Source: JAAFIW01 sp031414805 (lineage in GTDB: Bacteria > Pseudomonadota > Gammaproteobacteria > Burkholderiales > Burkholderiaceae_C). From it: 64,000 nucleotides of DNA. Both the position numbers and the translations under genes were made by a program. The stretch lies in NCBI GenBank assembly GCA_031414805.1, contig JANOQJ010000001.1, forward strand, positions 1 through 64,000, given 5' to 3'. The notes under the pieces are model-generated. The model did no database searches and was not told the DNA's origin. It saw only the letters and a program-made list of their open reading frames with translations. Below, piece after piece: positions 48,995 through 58,280 of this stretch (the first letter of the stretch is position 1; each line of letters opens with the position of its first letter).

Positions 48995-50134
48995 TTAAAC
49001 AATGCCCATTTCCCGCAGCATCACCGCGTTAACTTTGTGCACGTCGTACTTGTCTTGCGCCATCTGGCGGGAGCGCAGGCCCATGCGCGGTGCCAGCGAG
49101 GGATCGTTCACAAACTGCAGCATGGCCTGCTCCAGCGCATCAACTGATTTGACTGGCACCAGAAACCCGTTGTCTCCATCGGTTACGGTTTCGCGGCAAC
49201 CGGGCGCATCGGTGGTGATGATGGCGCGGCCCATGGCCATCGCTTCCAGTACGGTGCGCGGCGTGCCCTCGCGGTACGAGGGCAGCACATACACGCTGCA
49301 ATCGGCAATGGCCGGGCGAACGTCAGCCAGCCGCCCTAAAAACTCAACCGTACCGGCAGCCACCCAAGCGTCCAGCTCTTCGGGGTCAATTGCATCCGGG
49401 TTGGAATCAATCCAGCCCACCAGTGCGCACTGCACTTGCGGGTGCACGGCGCGAACCCGGGCTGCGGCCTGGGCATATTCACGCACGCCTTTGTCGCCCA
49501 GCAGGCGCGCAATGAGCAAAAAACGAATGGCACCGACCGAAGCTGCAGGCGGCAGAGGTGTCACGGCAAAGCTGGTCACGTCGACCCCGGAGCCATTGAC
49601 CACGCACGCGGGCGCGCCAGCCGCCAACATGCCGCGCTGGCGAAACAGGGCCAGGTCGTCCGGGTTTTGAAAAAACACCTTGTGCACGTGCGCCAGGGCC
49701 ACGGCATAAAGCCACTGCACCAGCGCCTGAAGACGAGCCCGAGGCCCTACCTGCTCACCACCCAGAAATGCATAACCCAGTCCGGTCACCAGCGCAAACC
49801 GCCTGGGCACGCCAGCCAGCCAGGCGGCCAGCGAGCCGTAAATCACCGGTTTGATGGTGTAGCCCAACACCAGTTGGGGCCGCACCCGGCGCATCAAGCG
49901 CCACAAAGCCCACAGGGTTTGCAAGTCGGCCAACGGGTTGGTGCCTGTGCGCCGCATGGGAATGTTGTGTACCGCCAGGTTGCGCGCCTCAAGAGCCAGC
50001 CGGTTTGCGTGGCCAGCAGGCAGGTCGGGTGCGGCTACATGCACTTGCAGACCAGACGCTTGCAAAGCCGCAATCAAGGGGCCACGAAAGTTGAGCAATG
50101 ACTCGGCCAACCCGGCGATGAGTAGGTATTTCAT
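48995..50134 (-). CDS. Glycosyltransferase family 4
   Basis: Start at 50134 (MKYLLIAGLAESLLNFRGPL) overlaps the asparagine-synthase-like stop by 4 nt and gives 379 residues. The acceptor half has LVTGLGYAFLGG; the donor half has the EX7E motif in YREGTPRTVLEAMAMGRAII. It resembles PglA-type enzymes that add the second residue to diNAcBac-PP-undecaprenol; that assignment is inference from context. Confidence 0.87.
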   Translation of the reverse strand: MKYLLIAGLAESLLNFRGPLIAALQASGLQVHVAAPDLPAGHANRLALEARNLAVHNIPMRRTGTNPLADLQTLWALWRLMRRVRPQLVLGYTIKPVIYGSLAAWLAGVPRRFALVTGLGYAFLGGEQVGPRARLQALVQWLYAVALAHVHKVFFQNPDDLALFRQRGMLAAGAPACVVNGSGVDVTSFAVTPLPPAASVGAIRFLLIARLLGDKGVREYAQAAARVRAVHPQVQCALVGWIDSNPDAIDPEELDAWVAAGTVEFLGRLADVRPAIADCSVYVLPSYREGTPRTVLEAMAMGRAIITTDAPGCRETVTDGDNGFLVPVKSVDALEQAMLQFVNDPSLAPRMGLRSRQMAQDKYDVHKVNAVMLREMGIV

Positions 50135-52107
50135 GCTTTGCTCGTCCGCGTTTGCTCCGCCAGCCAAGCCTGAAACATCAAAACGCACCACAAAGGGTGC
50201 TGCCAGTTGCGCTGCCCACTTAAATGTTCCGCCCACTTCTGGCGTATGGGCGCAGGGTTGAAATAGCCTTCTTGCCTCAACCGGGATTCGCCCAGCAAGT
50301 CTTCGGCCCAATCGCGCAGTGGCCCGCGCAGCCAGCTGTCAATTGGCACACCAAAGCCCATTTTGGGCCGCTCGATGAGCTCTCGTGGTACGTATCTGTA
50401 CAACACTTGCCGCAGGGCCCACTTGGTGGTGAAGCTATTGTTTTCACGGCGCAGCTTGTATTCCATTGGCAAAGTCCACGCAAATTCCACCACCCGATGG
50501 TCGAGAAAGGGAACGCGTGACTCCAGGCTGACGGCCATGGAAGCGCGGTCTACCTTGGTCAAAATATCGTCTGGCAGGTAGGTCAGCATGTCCAGCGCCA
50601 TCATGCGTTCCACGTCGCTCAGGCCTGCCAGGGCGGGCTGTAGCCCAGTGAGCAGCGTCGAAGGCTCGGTGCCGCCAATCACCACATCTGCGGGGTCAGG
50701 CCATTGGGAAACCATGCCTCTGTATAAATCAGCAGCGCTGCCGGCAGACATCACACCCGCGCCCTTGTGCAGCTTCTCGCCCATGTTGGCCCAGCGGCTT
50801 GAAGCGAGCGTGTGGCTGGCCAAGCTGTTAAGCCTGTGCGGCGACAAGCGAGTCAACCCCCAGGCTAGGGCGCGGCGTAGGGGAACCGGCACGGCAGCCA
50901 GCTTTTTCCACAAACTGGCTGTGAGTTGGTAGCGGTTGTAGCCACAAAACAGTTCATCGCCCGCGTCGCCAGACAGCGAAACCGTGACGTGCTGGCGCGC
51001 CAACTGGCTGACCAAAAAGGTGGGAATCTGCGACGAATCAGCAAAGGGCTCGTCATACATGGCCGGCAAGCGCGGAATAACAGCCAGAGCTTGGTCAGAC
51101 GTGACATATAGCTCGGTGTGGTCAGTGCCGAGGTGAGCAGCTACAGCCTTCGCATGCACCGCTTCGTTGTAAATATCGTCATGAAAGCCGATGGTGAAAG
51201 TCTTCACTGGGCGACTCGCCTGCGCCTGCATCAAGGCCACCACGGTGGAAGAATCCACGCCACCTGACAAAAATGCGCCCAGCGGCACATCAGCCATCAT
51301 TTGTTGATACACCGCATCTTTGAGCAATACCTCCAGCGCATTTACCGCTTTGTCTGCACCGCCAGTAAATCGGTGGGCCACCCCTTGCTCGGCAACCTGC
51401 GCACCTGACCAGTATTGCGTGACCACTGGTTCGGGCGATTGCTGCGAAACTGTTAGTAGACTTGCGGGCGGCAGTTTGTATATGCCCTGATAGATAGAGT
51501 GCACACCGCCCACGTTGTTGTGCCGCATATACAAGCACAGTGCGTCACGGCTAATCGGCGCATTAAAGGCTTGGTGCGCGCGCAGGGCTTTCAGCTCTGA
51601 GCCGAACAGGAAAACTGCCGAACTGCCGCTCCCTTGCCAACCGTAATACAAGGGCTTTTCGCCAAGACGATCACGTGCCAGGGTCAATGTGCGGGTTTGT
51701 TTATCCCAAACCGCAAAGGCAAACATACCGATTGCGCGCTGTACTGTCCCTTGAATACCCCAAGCATCGAAACCCGCCAGCAGCGTTTCGGTGTCTGAAT
51801 GTCCACGCCATAAAGCTATATGTCCGCATTTATTCAGTTCGACCCGTAGCGCTGGATGGTTGTATATCTCGCCATTAAAAGCAATTACATAACGGCCACC
51901 CGCTGAAGTCATCGGCTGCGCGCCTGCAGAAGACAATTCCAAAATAGCTAAGCGGCGGTGCCCGAGAGCGATAGCTGCATCAGCATTTAGCCAATGGCCC
52001 TCTGAATCTGGGCCACGGTTGGCAATCAAATCGGTCATGCACTTGAGCTGGGCCTGCGCTGTATCGCCCAGCCATCGGCCACCAAGAAAACCGGAAAATC
52101 CACACAT
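50131..52107 (-). CDS. Asparagine-synthase-like glutamine amidotransferase of the polysaccharide locus
   Basis: The 658-residue protein has an N-terminal glutaminase with catalytic Cys2 (MCGFSGFLGG) and a C-terminal ATP-pyrophosphatase domain with AFLSGGVDSSTVVALM. Enzymes of this kind in O-antigen loci (WbpS is the known example) amidate uronic acids; here UDP-GalNAcA from TviB/TviC or a derived unit is a plausible target. Plain asparagine synthase cannot be excluded. Overlaps the GT4 gene by 4 nt. Confidence 0.88.
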   Translation of the reverse strand: MCGFSGFLGGRWLGDTAQAQLKCMTDLIANRGPDSEGHWLNADAAIALGHRRLAILELSSAGAQPMTSAGGRYVIAFNGEIYNHPALRVELNKCGHIALWRGHSDTETLLAGFDAWGIQGTVQRAIGMFAFAVWDKQTRTLTLARDRLGEKPLYYGWQGSGSSAVFLFGSELKALRAHQAFNAPISRDALCLYMRHNNVGGVHSIYQGIYKLPPASLLTVSQQSPEPVVTQYWSGAQVAEQGVAHRFTGGADKAVNALEVLLKDAVYQQMMADVPLGAFLSGGVDSSTVVALMQAQASRPVKTFTIGFHDDIYNEAVHAKAVAAHLGTDHTELYVTSDQALAVIPRLPAMYDEPFADSSQIPTFLVSQLARQHVTVSLSGDAGDELFCGYNRYQLTASLWKKLAAVPVPLRRALAWGLTRLSPHRLNSLASHTLASSRWANMGEKLHKGAGVMSAGSAADLYRGMVSQWPDPADVVIGGTEPSTLLTGLQPALAGLSDVERMMALDMLTYLPDDILTKVDRASMAVSLESRVPFLDHRVVEFAWTLPMEYKLRRENNSFTTKWALRQVLYRYVPRELIERPKMGFGVPIDSWLRGPLRDWAEDLLGESRLRQEGYFNPAPIRQKWAEHLSGQRNWQHPLWCVLMFQAWLAEQTRTSKA

Positions 52108-52109
52108 AT

Positions 52110-53192
52110 TTAACTAAGGCTTCCCGCGGCCGCTCGTAGCAGCAGGGCTGTGCGCGGGCCTGTTTTTTGAATGCAATACTCGTTTTCTACCAGCTGCCGC
52201 CCTGCTGTACCCATTTGCCGACGCAAAGAGGGGGATTGAAGCAACTCGACTAACTTAGTCACCCATTCATCCGCCGTATTGGCGACAAAGCCGTTTTCGC
52301 CGTGACGCACAATTTCAGGATTGACGCCAACGCCGGATGCCATTACGGGCAAGCCGCACGCCATGTACTGGATCAGTTTGTAGCCACATTTGCCGCGCTC
52401 CCACAGTGAATCCTGCAAGGGCATCACGCCCACCTGACAAGCACTGATGTTTTCAACCTCAGTTGCTTCAGTCCAAGGTAAAACTTCTACCTGGACACCA
52501 GGTAAATCGACCACCCCACCCCCTATTACACGCAACACGAACGGCTGCCGCGCAGCCAGTGCCTGTAGCGGCTCGCGAATCAGCTGCAAGTAACGCACCG
52601 TAGAAGGCGAACCAATCCACACTATGCGCGGAAGTTGAACATCAACCAGCGGCCCAGCCAGCGTTTGGGGTTTGGGGTAACGCACCAAATCAATCACTGT
52701 GGGCACCACCTCCACCCACGGAGCACCTGCATCGCGTGCCCGCTGTGCAAGATAATTGTTCCCCGCTACCACCAAGGTCGCTTGAGCCATTAGTCCATCA
52801 AGCCGCCTACCAAATAAGCGACGCACCCATAAATAAACATGCTGGTCATAGTTGTGAAAAATAGCATCGTCGTAATCCAATACGTACGGCACACCGCGCA
52901 GCATTGCTAACTCAAGCCACAGTGGCCACCAGGGCAAAGCCTCTTTTTCGATCCACAGCACATCAAACTGTCGGCGCGCCATCAGAGCGCGTAAACGGGT
53001 GGCGTATGCATTCAGCAGCGAAAGGCCATAAACACCGTGCTTGTAGCGCGCCTGAAGCAATCCATCTGACAACAAAGGCAGAGAGGTGACCACAACATCC
53101 GAATACTGCAGCCATGGAAGATATTGCATTGAACGGAGTCGCGACGAAGCCCCCAGTCTGTCGTATCTAGTCAAAGATAATACTCTTATCAC
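52110..53192 (-). CDS. Glycosyltransferase family 4 (second)
   Basis: The 360-residue protein starts RVLSLTRYDRLGASSRLRS, has a middle segment YVLDYDDAIFHNYDQH and C-terminal donor-site features GKCGYKLIQYMACGLPVMAS (a variant of the EX7E region). It probably assembles the repeat unit. Ends 2 nt before the asparagine-synthase-like gene. Acceptor and donor unknown. Confidence 0.85.
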   Translation of the reverse strand: MIRVLSLTRYDRLGASSRLRSMQYLPWLQYSDVVVTSLPLLSDGLLQARYKHGVYGLSLLNAYATRLRALMARRQFDVLWIEKEALPWWPLWLELAMLRGVPYVLDYDDAIFHNYDQHVYLWVRRLFGRRLDGLMAQATLVVAGNNYLAQRARDAGAPWVEVVPTVIDLVRYPKPQTLAGPLVDVQLPRIVWIGSPSTVRYLQLIREPLQALAARQPFVLRVIGGGVVDLPGVQVEVLPWTEATEVENISACQVGVMPLQDSLWERGKCGYKLIQYMACGLPVMASGVGVNPEIVRHGENGFVANTADEWVTKLVELLQSPSLRRQMGTAGRQLVENEYCIQKTGPRTALLLRAAAGSLS

Positions 53193-53207
53193 TTAATTTG
53201 ATAAAAT

Positions 53208-54239
53208 TTAAGACTGCAAAAATGGGGAAAGCAAACCGAAATTCAAAACTGAAAAAACAGTGTATGCGAAAAATAGAATTACTAAAGAATAGAATAAAAG
53301 TTTATTTAAACCAGATAAATAAAATCCAGAAATTAAAATTAATAATGCATGATTTTGTATTGTCCTTGCAAATGTAGGAAATAATATGTAGCTTAATACA
53401 TAAAATACAAGGCAGTATACAGAAAAAAGGTTGCACTGTAAAAATTTTTGTCCTTGATTAAGGAATACAATTAAAATTAAAAACCAAAATACCAACCCTA
53501 ACCCAGAGCCTTTGACATCTTCAAAATCTGCTGACGCATAACCCTCCGCTTGCCTAACCCCCAAGCTAGACCCAACATATGGGATTAGTAAAATAGCCGC
53601 AACACAAAGCACAACAAAAACTACTATATTATAATATATGGGGGAGGCATATTTTCTAGACATCCATTGAAACAGTAATAAAAACAGAGAGATATAAAAA
53701 GAGGTGTGAATAAGGGGCGCAAATCCAATTAATGCAAACTTGATGTAATTATTTTTACTGAACCAACCCGTTAAAAAAAAAGCAAGAGCTACTCCTTGGC
53801 GTAGAGATAGAATGTAATTGCCATAAACTGACGGCAATAACAATATTACTACGCAAGCAGCAAAGCCACCACCATTTTTCAACGTTAAATAGGCTGCTTG
53901 AAAAGCTGAAAATAAAATTAGTAGCCTTACAGTATTTTCTGGATTTCTTGTAACTATATTAACGGACCAATTTATTAAAAGAAACATTGGCTCATTTACA
54001 AATGCAGAAAATATTGATTTTTCCGAATAATAACCAAAAACATCCTTCGAAAATTCTGCATAATAAATATAATTTGCTCTATCAAGGATGTCAGTAAAGT
54101 AAGTGTTCGAGTAAGTGTCGGCATACACCAACAGAACAGCGTATAAAAGAGCTAGCAGACAAAAAAATATTTCCAGCAAACTTGTGTTATTTGCCCAGCC
54201 GATCTTTTGGCTTTTCCTAGCCGAAGTTGTATGTAACAT
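53208..54239 (-). CDS. EpsG/Wzy-like polysaccharide polymerase
   Basis: A 343-residue polytopic protein with about ten hydrophobic segments, strongly AT-rich. The fold layout (LSLRQGVALAFFLTGWFSK, then PLIHTSFYISLFLLLF) follows EpsG-family polymerases, in which the LR-x-G-x-A motif and a later H are typical. It would polymerise repeat units in the periplasm. Start overlaps the upstream stop (TAATG). Codon use differs from flanking core genes, suggesting transfer. Confidence 0.82.
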   Translation of the reverse strand: MLHTTSARKSQKIGWANNTSLLEIFFCLLALLYAVLLVYADTYSNTYFTDILDRANYIYYAEFSKDVFGYYSEKSIFSAFVNEPMFLLINWSVNIVTRNPENTVRLLILFSAFQAAYLTLKNGGGFAACVVILLLPSVYGNYILSLRQGVALAFFLTGWFSKNNYIKFALIGFAPLIHTSFYISLFLLLFQWMSRKYASPIYYNIVVFVVLCVAAILLIPYVGSSLGVRQAEGYASADFEDVKGSGLGLVFWFLILIVFLNQGQKFLQCNLFSVYCLVFYVLSYILFPTFARTIQNHALLILISGFYLSGLNKLLFYSLVILFFAYTVFSVLNFGLLSPFLQS

Positions 54240-55180
54240 TATTCAGTTGCGAAAGGCATTTGCTCAAAATATAACGATACTTCATTGATAAAGCTTGAAG
54301 CATTGCTTAAATTTCTTTCCTGTTCGCATTGGATACGTTTCATGAATAGATTTCTAGTTGATTTTGATCTTTCCAAGTTTTCAAAACCATAAGATACGCC
54401 GTATCGGTCAGGCGGGCTAGGCATCCATTGCTCCTCGGTAACATTTTCATCTGGAATCACCACAGATTCACACCCGCAGAGTACGGCAAAGCCGGAGTAT
54501 GCGGTGTACACGTCATAGGAAATGAATTGTTTAGCTTTTTTGAATATCTCTGCTATCTCTTTGTGCGACTTACCATCTATCAAAATAGAATCAGCCAAGT
54601 CATGGACAATGGCTTTCCCAGCCCCCTTGCGTACGCAATACGCAGTGCCCATCCTGTTTGGCGATACACCTGACTCATTATATAGATCCAAAGGATAATG
54701 AACTATTCTTAGCTCCGATGGTGATAAACGCGAAAACGGTGACTCGTACGGCCTTATCCCGGAGTGATACCGAAAATACAGTTCATTCTGGCCATAATAA
54801 ATGGCACCGGTAATATGCCCAGGATGATGAAGAAACCAGCGAACGATATGCTTGGCCTTCAAAGGATTGCCGAAAACTACTTCTGGGTAAACAACTATCC
54901 AATCATTCCAATTTCTAATTTCTGAAATACTATTTAAGACAGGAGTTAAAAACTTAGCGTTAACCTTGAAAGGTAAAATTCGTCGTACACGTTCCTTAGC
55001 AAATTTAAAAAGTGGTTTTACCCAATTTCCAATTCCAAACTCAAAATTATCTACGTATGGAAACAGATAAGCATTGCCACCTGCTCTGTTGATCTGATCA
55101 CACAGTTTGTGCAGCACGATGTACCCCCCATCATTCTCACTGTACGATTGAGTTAATATCAAGAATTTTTTCATTTTCAA
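54239..55180 (-). CDS. Putative glycosyltransferase, WavQ-like; function uncertain
   Basis: The 313-residue AT-rich gene codes for a soluble protein with a start like LPS glycosyltransferases (KKFLILTQSYSENDGGYIVL) and segments VRWFLHHPGHI and GFAVLCGCESVVIPDENVTE, the latter like a donor-binding loop. I recognise only a loose resemblance to WavQ-type proteins of LPS clusters. It lies between flippase and polymerase. Confidence 0.6.
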   Translation of the reverse strand: MKMKKFLILTQSYSENDGGYIVLHKLCDQINRAGGNAYLFPYVDNFEFGIGNWVKPLFKFAKERVRRILPFKVNAKFLTPVLNSISEIRNWNDWIVVYPEVVFGNPLKAKHIVRWFLHHPGHITGAIYYGQNELYFRYHSGIRPYESPFSRLSPSELRIVHYPLDLYNESGVSPNRMGTAYCVRKGAGKAIVHDLADSILIDGKSHKEIAEIFKKAKQFISYDVYTAYSGFAVLCGCESVVIPDENVTEEQWMPSPPDRYGVSYGFENLERSKSTRNLFMKRIQCEQERNLSNASSFINEVSLYFEQMPFATE

Positions 55181-55190
55181 AAATTATTAG

Positions 55191-56726
55191 CTAATTTGCA
55201 GCATGTTTTTTGGTAAAATATTTACGCCATTTACTGTAGATAAATTCTCTTATGACTAAGGAGCTTGCTGCTGCCATCATAAAGAATATTATGGCCGTCA
55301 GCGCTATTACTGAGGCAACTTGTGAGCGTTCATCTGGCCATGGCACCAAAAGATATATAAGCCCTGAACCACATCCTGTTATCAAAGCTATTGTGCCTAC
55401 ATCGCGCAGCAGCCATGGGGCATGCAATCCCCGTACAAAGCGCCTGTGCACCAATGGTACCCAAACAAAAAAATAAGCTGCATTCGCACCTAGCCACGCA
55501 TAAGCGGCACCGACAGCGCCATATGTCCATGTTGCCCAAACCAGCGAAGGAATCAGCAGCAGCACAAAAATTGCATTACCGACAACGTGCAACTTGAGAT
55601 CACCTTTTGAGAACTGAAGGTAATACGGAAACGCAGATAGAGCCAAAAAGCCGTTACCAAGGGCGTACAAGCGCAGTACGGGCGCGGCTTGAGTGGTTGC
55701 ACGAGCATCGCCAGTCCACACCCACAACACTTGCTCAGCAAAAAAAGCGAGTACCAGGCAGGCAGGTATTGCGATGACGGCTACCAGTTGAGTGGCGTTG
55801 CGGTACAGGTTGATCAGCTCCGCTTCGTTACCTTCTGCTTGCAGACGGGCCATGCGCGGCATAAGTGCGCCGCTGATAGGGCCGCTGATCATCATTACGC
55901 CGCTGGCGGCTAGCACAGCCAGGGTGAAGTAGCCATAGTCAGCCAGCGGAAGGAGCTTAGAAAGGATCAGTTTGTCGGTCTGCGTAACCAGCACCCAAAC
56001 CGATGAGGTAAAGGCGATGGTGAGAGAGAACTTCACCACGGGCTTGATTGGATTGAACAATGAAGCTGGTGACCAGCCGAGTTTTTCATGCGTCGGCAAT
56101 GAGGGGAATAAACCGAAGGCCTTTACTGCTAAGCCAGCCAACTCGACCACCGCTACCAACAACTGGTAAGTGAAAAACACTTCGGGTGAATGCCCTACCC
56201 ATATCAATACAGGCAGCACTCCAACGAACCGCAGTGTGGCGATAAGGGAATTGAATCCGCCTAACCACACCAGCCGCTCTGATCCTGAAATGCAGCCACG
56301 GTACAAGCCAGACATCCAGCGCAATGCCACACCGACAGCCATCAGTTGCAAGGCAAGTTGAACTTGCGCAAGTAGTAGCGCCTGAACCTTGAGCCAGCTC
56401 CCAGCAATTTGCCCAGAAAATAAAAACATGGCACCACCACCCACCATGGCAACCGCAAAGAAGATAAGTTGCAGGGCGCGCAGCAGTCTGCGGTAACTCA
56501 AGGCATCGGTAGCACCACCTCTGAAGCGGGCGGTTTCACGCGCTACGGTCGGGCTGAGGCCCATGTCAAGGAGGTTGAACCAGGCTTGTAGCATGGTGAA
56601 AAATCCAACCAATCCATACGCCTCCGCGCCCATGTACTTCAAGTACAAGGGTAAACATAGTATGCCTACCAGAGTGACATATATCTGGCTTGCATAGCTC
56701 GCCAATATGTTTTTCTTAAGTGACAC
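55191..56726 (-). CDS. wzx: Wzx-type lipid-linked oligosaccharide flippase
   Basis: A 511-residue MATE-like membrane protein with about 12-14 helices. N-terminus KKNILASYASQIYVTLVGIL, then MGAEAYGLVGFFTMLQAW, typical of oligosaccharide flippases. It would carry undecaprenyl-linked units across the inner membrane. Followed by the WavQ-like gene after 10 nt. The 57-nt gap to the methyltransferase gene holds nothing visible. Confidence 0.9.
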   Translation of the reverse strand: MSLKKNILASYASQIYVTLVGILCLPLYLKYMGAEAYGLVGFFTMLQAWFNLLDMGLSPTVARETARFRGGATDALSYRRLLRALQLIFFAVAMVGGGAMFLFSGQIAGSWLKVQALLLAQVQLALQLMAVGVALRWMSGLYRGCISGSERLVWLGGFNSLIATLRFVGVLPVLIWVGHSPEVFFTYQLLVAVVELAGLAVKAFGLFPSLPTHEKLGWSPASLFNPIKPVVKFSLTIAFTSSVWVLVTQTDKLILSKLLPLADYGYFTLAVLAASGVMMISGPISGALMPRMARLQAEGNEAELINLYRNATQLVAVIAIPACLVLAFFAEQVLWVWTGDARATTQAAPVLRLYALGNGFLALSAFPYYLQFSKGDLKLHVVGNAIFVLLLIPSLVWATWTYGAVGAAYAWLGANAAYFFVWVPLVHRRFVRGLHAPWLLRDVGTIALITGCGSGLIYLLVPWPDERSQVASVIALTAIIFFMMAAASSLVIREFIYSKWRKYFTKKHAAN

Positions 56727-56783
56727 TGATTAAATTCGTGTTCATGCTTGGCGCAAATCGAGTAAGGCAAACCATACCTGTAG

Positions 56784-57605
56784 TCAAAAACCTTTCCAAT
56801 AGTCAACAAATCCATCATTGTTTGATATAAACCAAACATTTTTGAGTTCAGTATTAATTGCCTCAATAGTCGAAATATGATTTTTGCTCTTGAAAAGAAT
56901 CCAGCACTTGCTTTGCGGGCAGTACGTTGAGCAGTTGTATCCCCATTGTTTCATCAAGACATTCATGCTTTTGTTGGTATGAAACGCTGTATGAACTGGT
57001 GGGCGTAAATAAAACCACTCGGGATCTTTTGGAATATTCTCACATATTACCGTATGAAGTATCAAGCATCCATCGAAGTCGACAAGTGCATTTACTGAGT
57101 CTAAATCATCCCGCGTACGCACATGCTCGAACATTGCAGAGTTAATAACGGTTTTATATTTTGCCGAATTCAATGTTTCAACATATACATTCGAGCCCGT
57201 ATTGTCACTTACAAAGGGATCGTAGATGGGCAATGTGTCATTATAATACTTCTTCAAAATAGTGCTCAAGGTGCCATATCCAGCAGCAAAATCAAGAATG
57301 GAGTCTGTATTGATAATTCCATTTTTTTTGAGTAACGATATCATTAACGCCTGCTCTGCATAGGGCGGTTGATTAATGTTATTCTTAACTGATGGGTTTT
57401 CAATATGATGATGAAATCTATCGTTTAGAGTTTGCCAAGTCTTGCAGTTTAACTCCGCATGGGTTTTTGACAGCACAAAGCCGCACTCAGTGCATTTGTA
57501 GTATTCAACCGGGCCGATTTCATGCATGAACTCGTCAAACGGAAATTCTCGATACTGTTTTGAAAAATAGTAAGTTGCCTTGGATTTGCAAATAATACAG
57601 TTCAT
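56784..57605 (-). CDS. SAM-dependent methyltransferase with N-terminal zinc-ribbon-like motif
   Basis: The 273-residue AT-rich gene starts with Cys pairs C3-x2-C6 and C38-x2-C41, likely a zinc ribbon, followed by the SAM motif ILDFAAGYGTLSTIL and a later EHVRTRDDLDS segment. This layout is common in sugar or glycan methyltransferases of polysaccharide loci. The target is unknown. Ends the flippase-side block. Confidence 0.82.
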   Translation of the reverse strand: MNCIICKSKATYYFSKQYREFPFDEFMHEIGPVEYYKCTECGFVLSKTHAELNCKTWQTLNDRFHHHIENPSVKNNINQPPYAEQALMISLLKKNGIINTDSILDFAAGYGTLSTILKKYYNDTLPIYDPFVSDNTGSNVYVETLNSAKYKTVINSAMFEHVRTRDDLDSVNALVDFDGCLILHTVICENIPKDPEWFYLRPPVHTAFHTNKSMNVLMKQWGYNCSTYCPQSKCWILFKSKNHISTIEAINTELKNVWFISNNDGFVDYWKGF

Positions 57606-57614
57606 ATCGCGCCT

Positions 57615-58280
57615 CTAGTTCAGGTGCCAATTAGGGCTTCGTGTTTTCAGAACGCGTCCGGGAGATCCAACAATGGTTGAGTTAGCTTCCATCGATTTAA
57701 TCAAGACAGTGCCCGCGCCTACAACAGACCAACCACCCACTTGAACATGCGGTATTGCAATTGAGCCAGTGCCAACATCGCATCCTTCACGCAATGTGAC
57801 GTTGCCAGAAATGTTTACACTAGGGTTCAAAGTTACATAATCTTCAATCAAAGCGTCGTGCCCAATGGTGCATCCAATATTGATATGAACATGACTGCCA
57901 ATCGTGATATCAGTTGTGATGAGCGCACCGGCGCACACGATCGTGCCGGGCCCTATCGTGACTCTCGCTCCTATCCAAGATCTTGGATGTACCAGTGTTG
58001 CAAATGCACGAGGCCGTGATTGCAATAGTCTTGAGGCAATCTGATGTCGACCTGCAGAAGAACCAACAGCTAGAACAAGGCTTACTTCCTGATGCGTATT
58101 GATCCAATCTGGATCTTTAATGACTGGCAAATCTCGAATTCTTTCCGATGCATCAATGTGCGGGTCAACATAAAAGCCAACTGGTCTCCAGGTTGGTTTT
58201 ATGGAATTGATATCGACAATAACCTGTAAGACTTCACGAGCAAAGCCTCCAGCACCGTATATGAGAATTGGAGCAGTCAT
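57615..58280 (-). CDS. NeuD/VioB-like sugar N-acetyltransferase
   Basis: The 221-residue protein has LIYGAGGFAREVLQVIVD and hexapeptide repeats (GCTIGHDALIEDYVTLNPSV, GCDVGTGSIAIPHVQVG). Overlapping the aminotransferase gene by 4 nt, it probably acetylates its amino sugar product, giving a 4-acetamido-4,6-dideoxyhexose. It is a second, distinct copy from the PglD-like gene at 47630. Confidence 0.82.
   Translation of the reverse strand: MTAPILIYGAGGFAREVLQVIVDINSIKPTWRPVGFYVDPHIDASERIRDLPVIKDPDWINTHQEVSLVLAVGSSAGRHQIASRLLQSRPRAFATLVHPRSWIGARVTIGPGTIVCAGALITTDITIGSHVHINIGCTIGHDALIEDYVTLNPSVNISGNVTLREGCDVGTGSIAIPHVQVGGWSVVGAGTVLIKSMEANSTIVGSPGRVLKTRSPNWHLN

Noticed and set aside
52110..53192. 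Assignment of the second GT4 gene to a named transferase
   Set aside because: No feature of the sequence identifies donor or acceptor; family level only.
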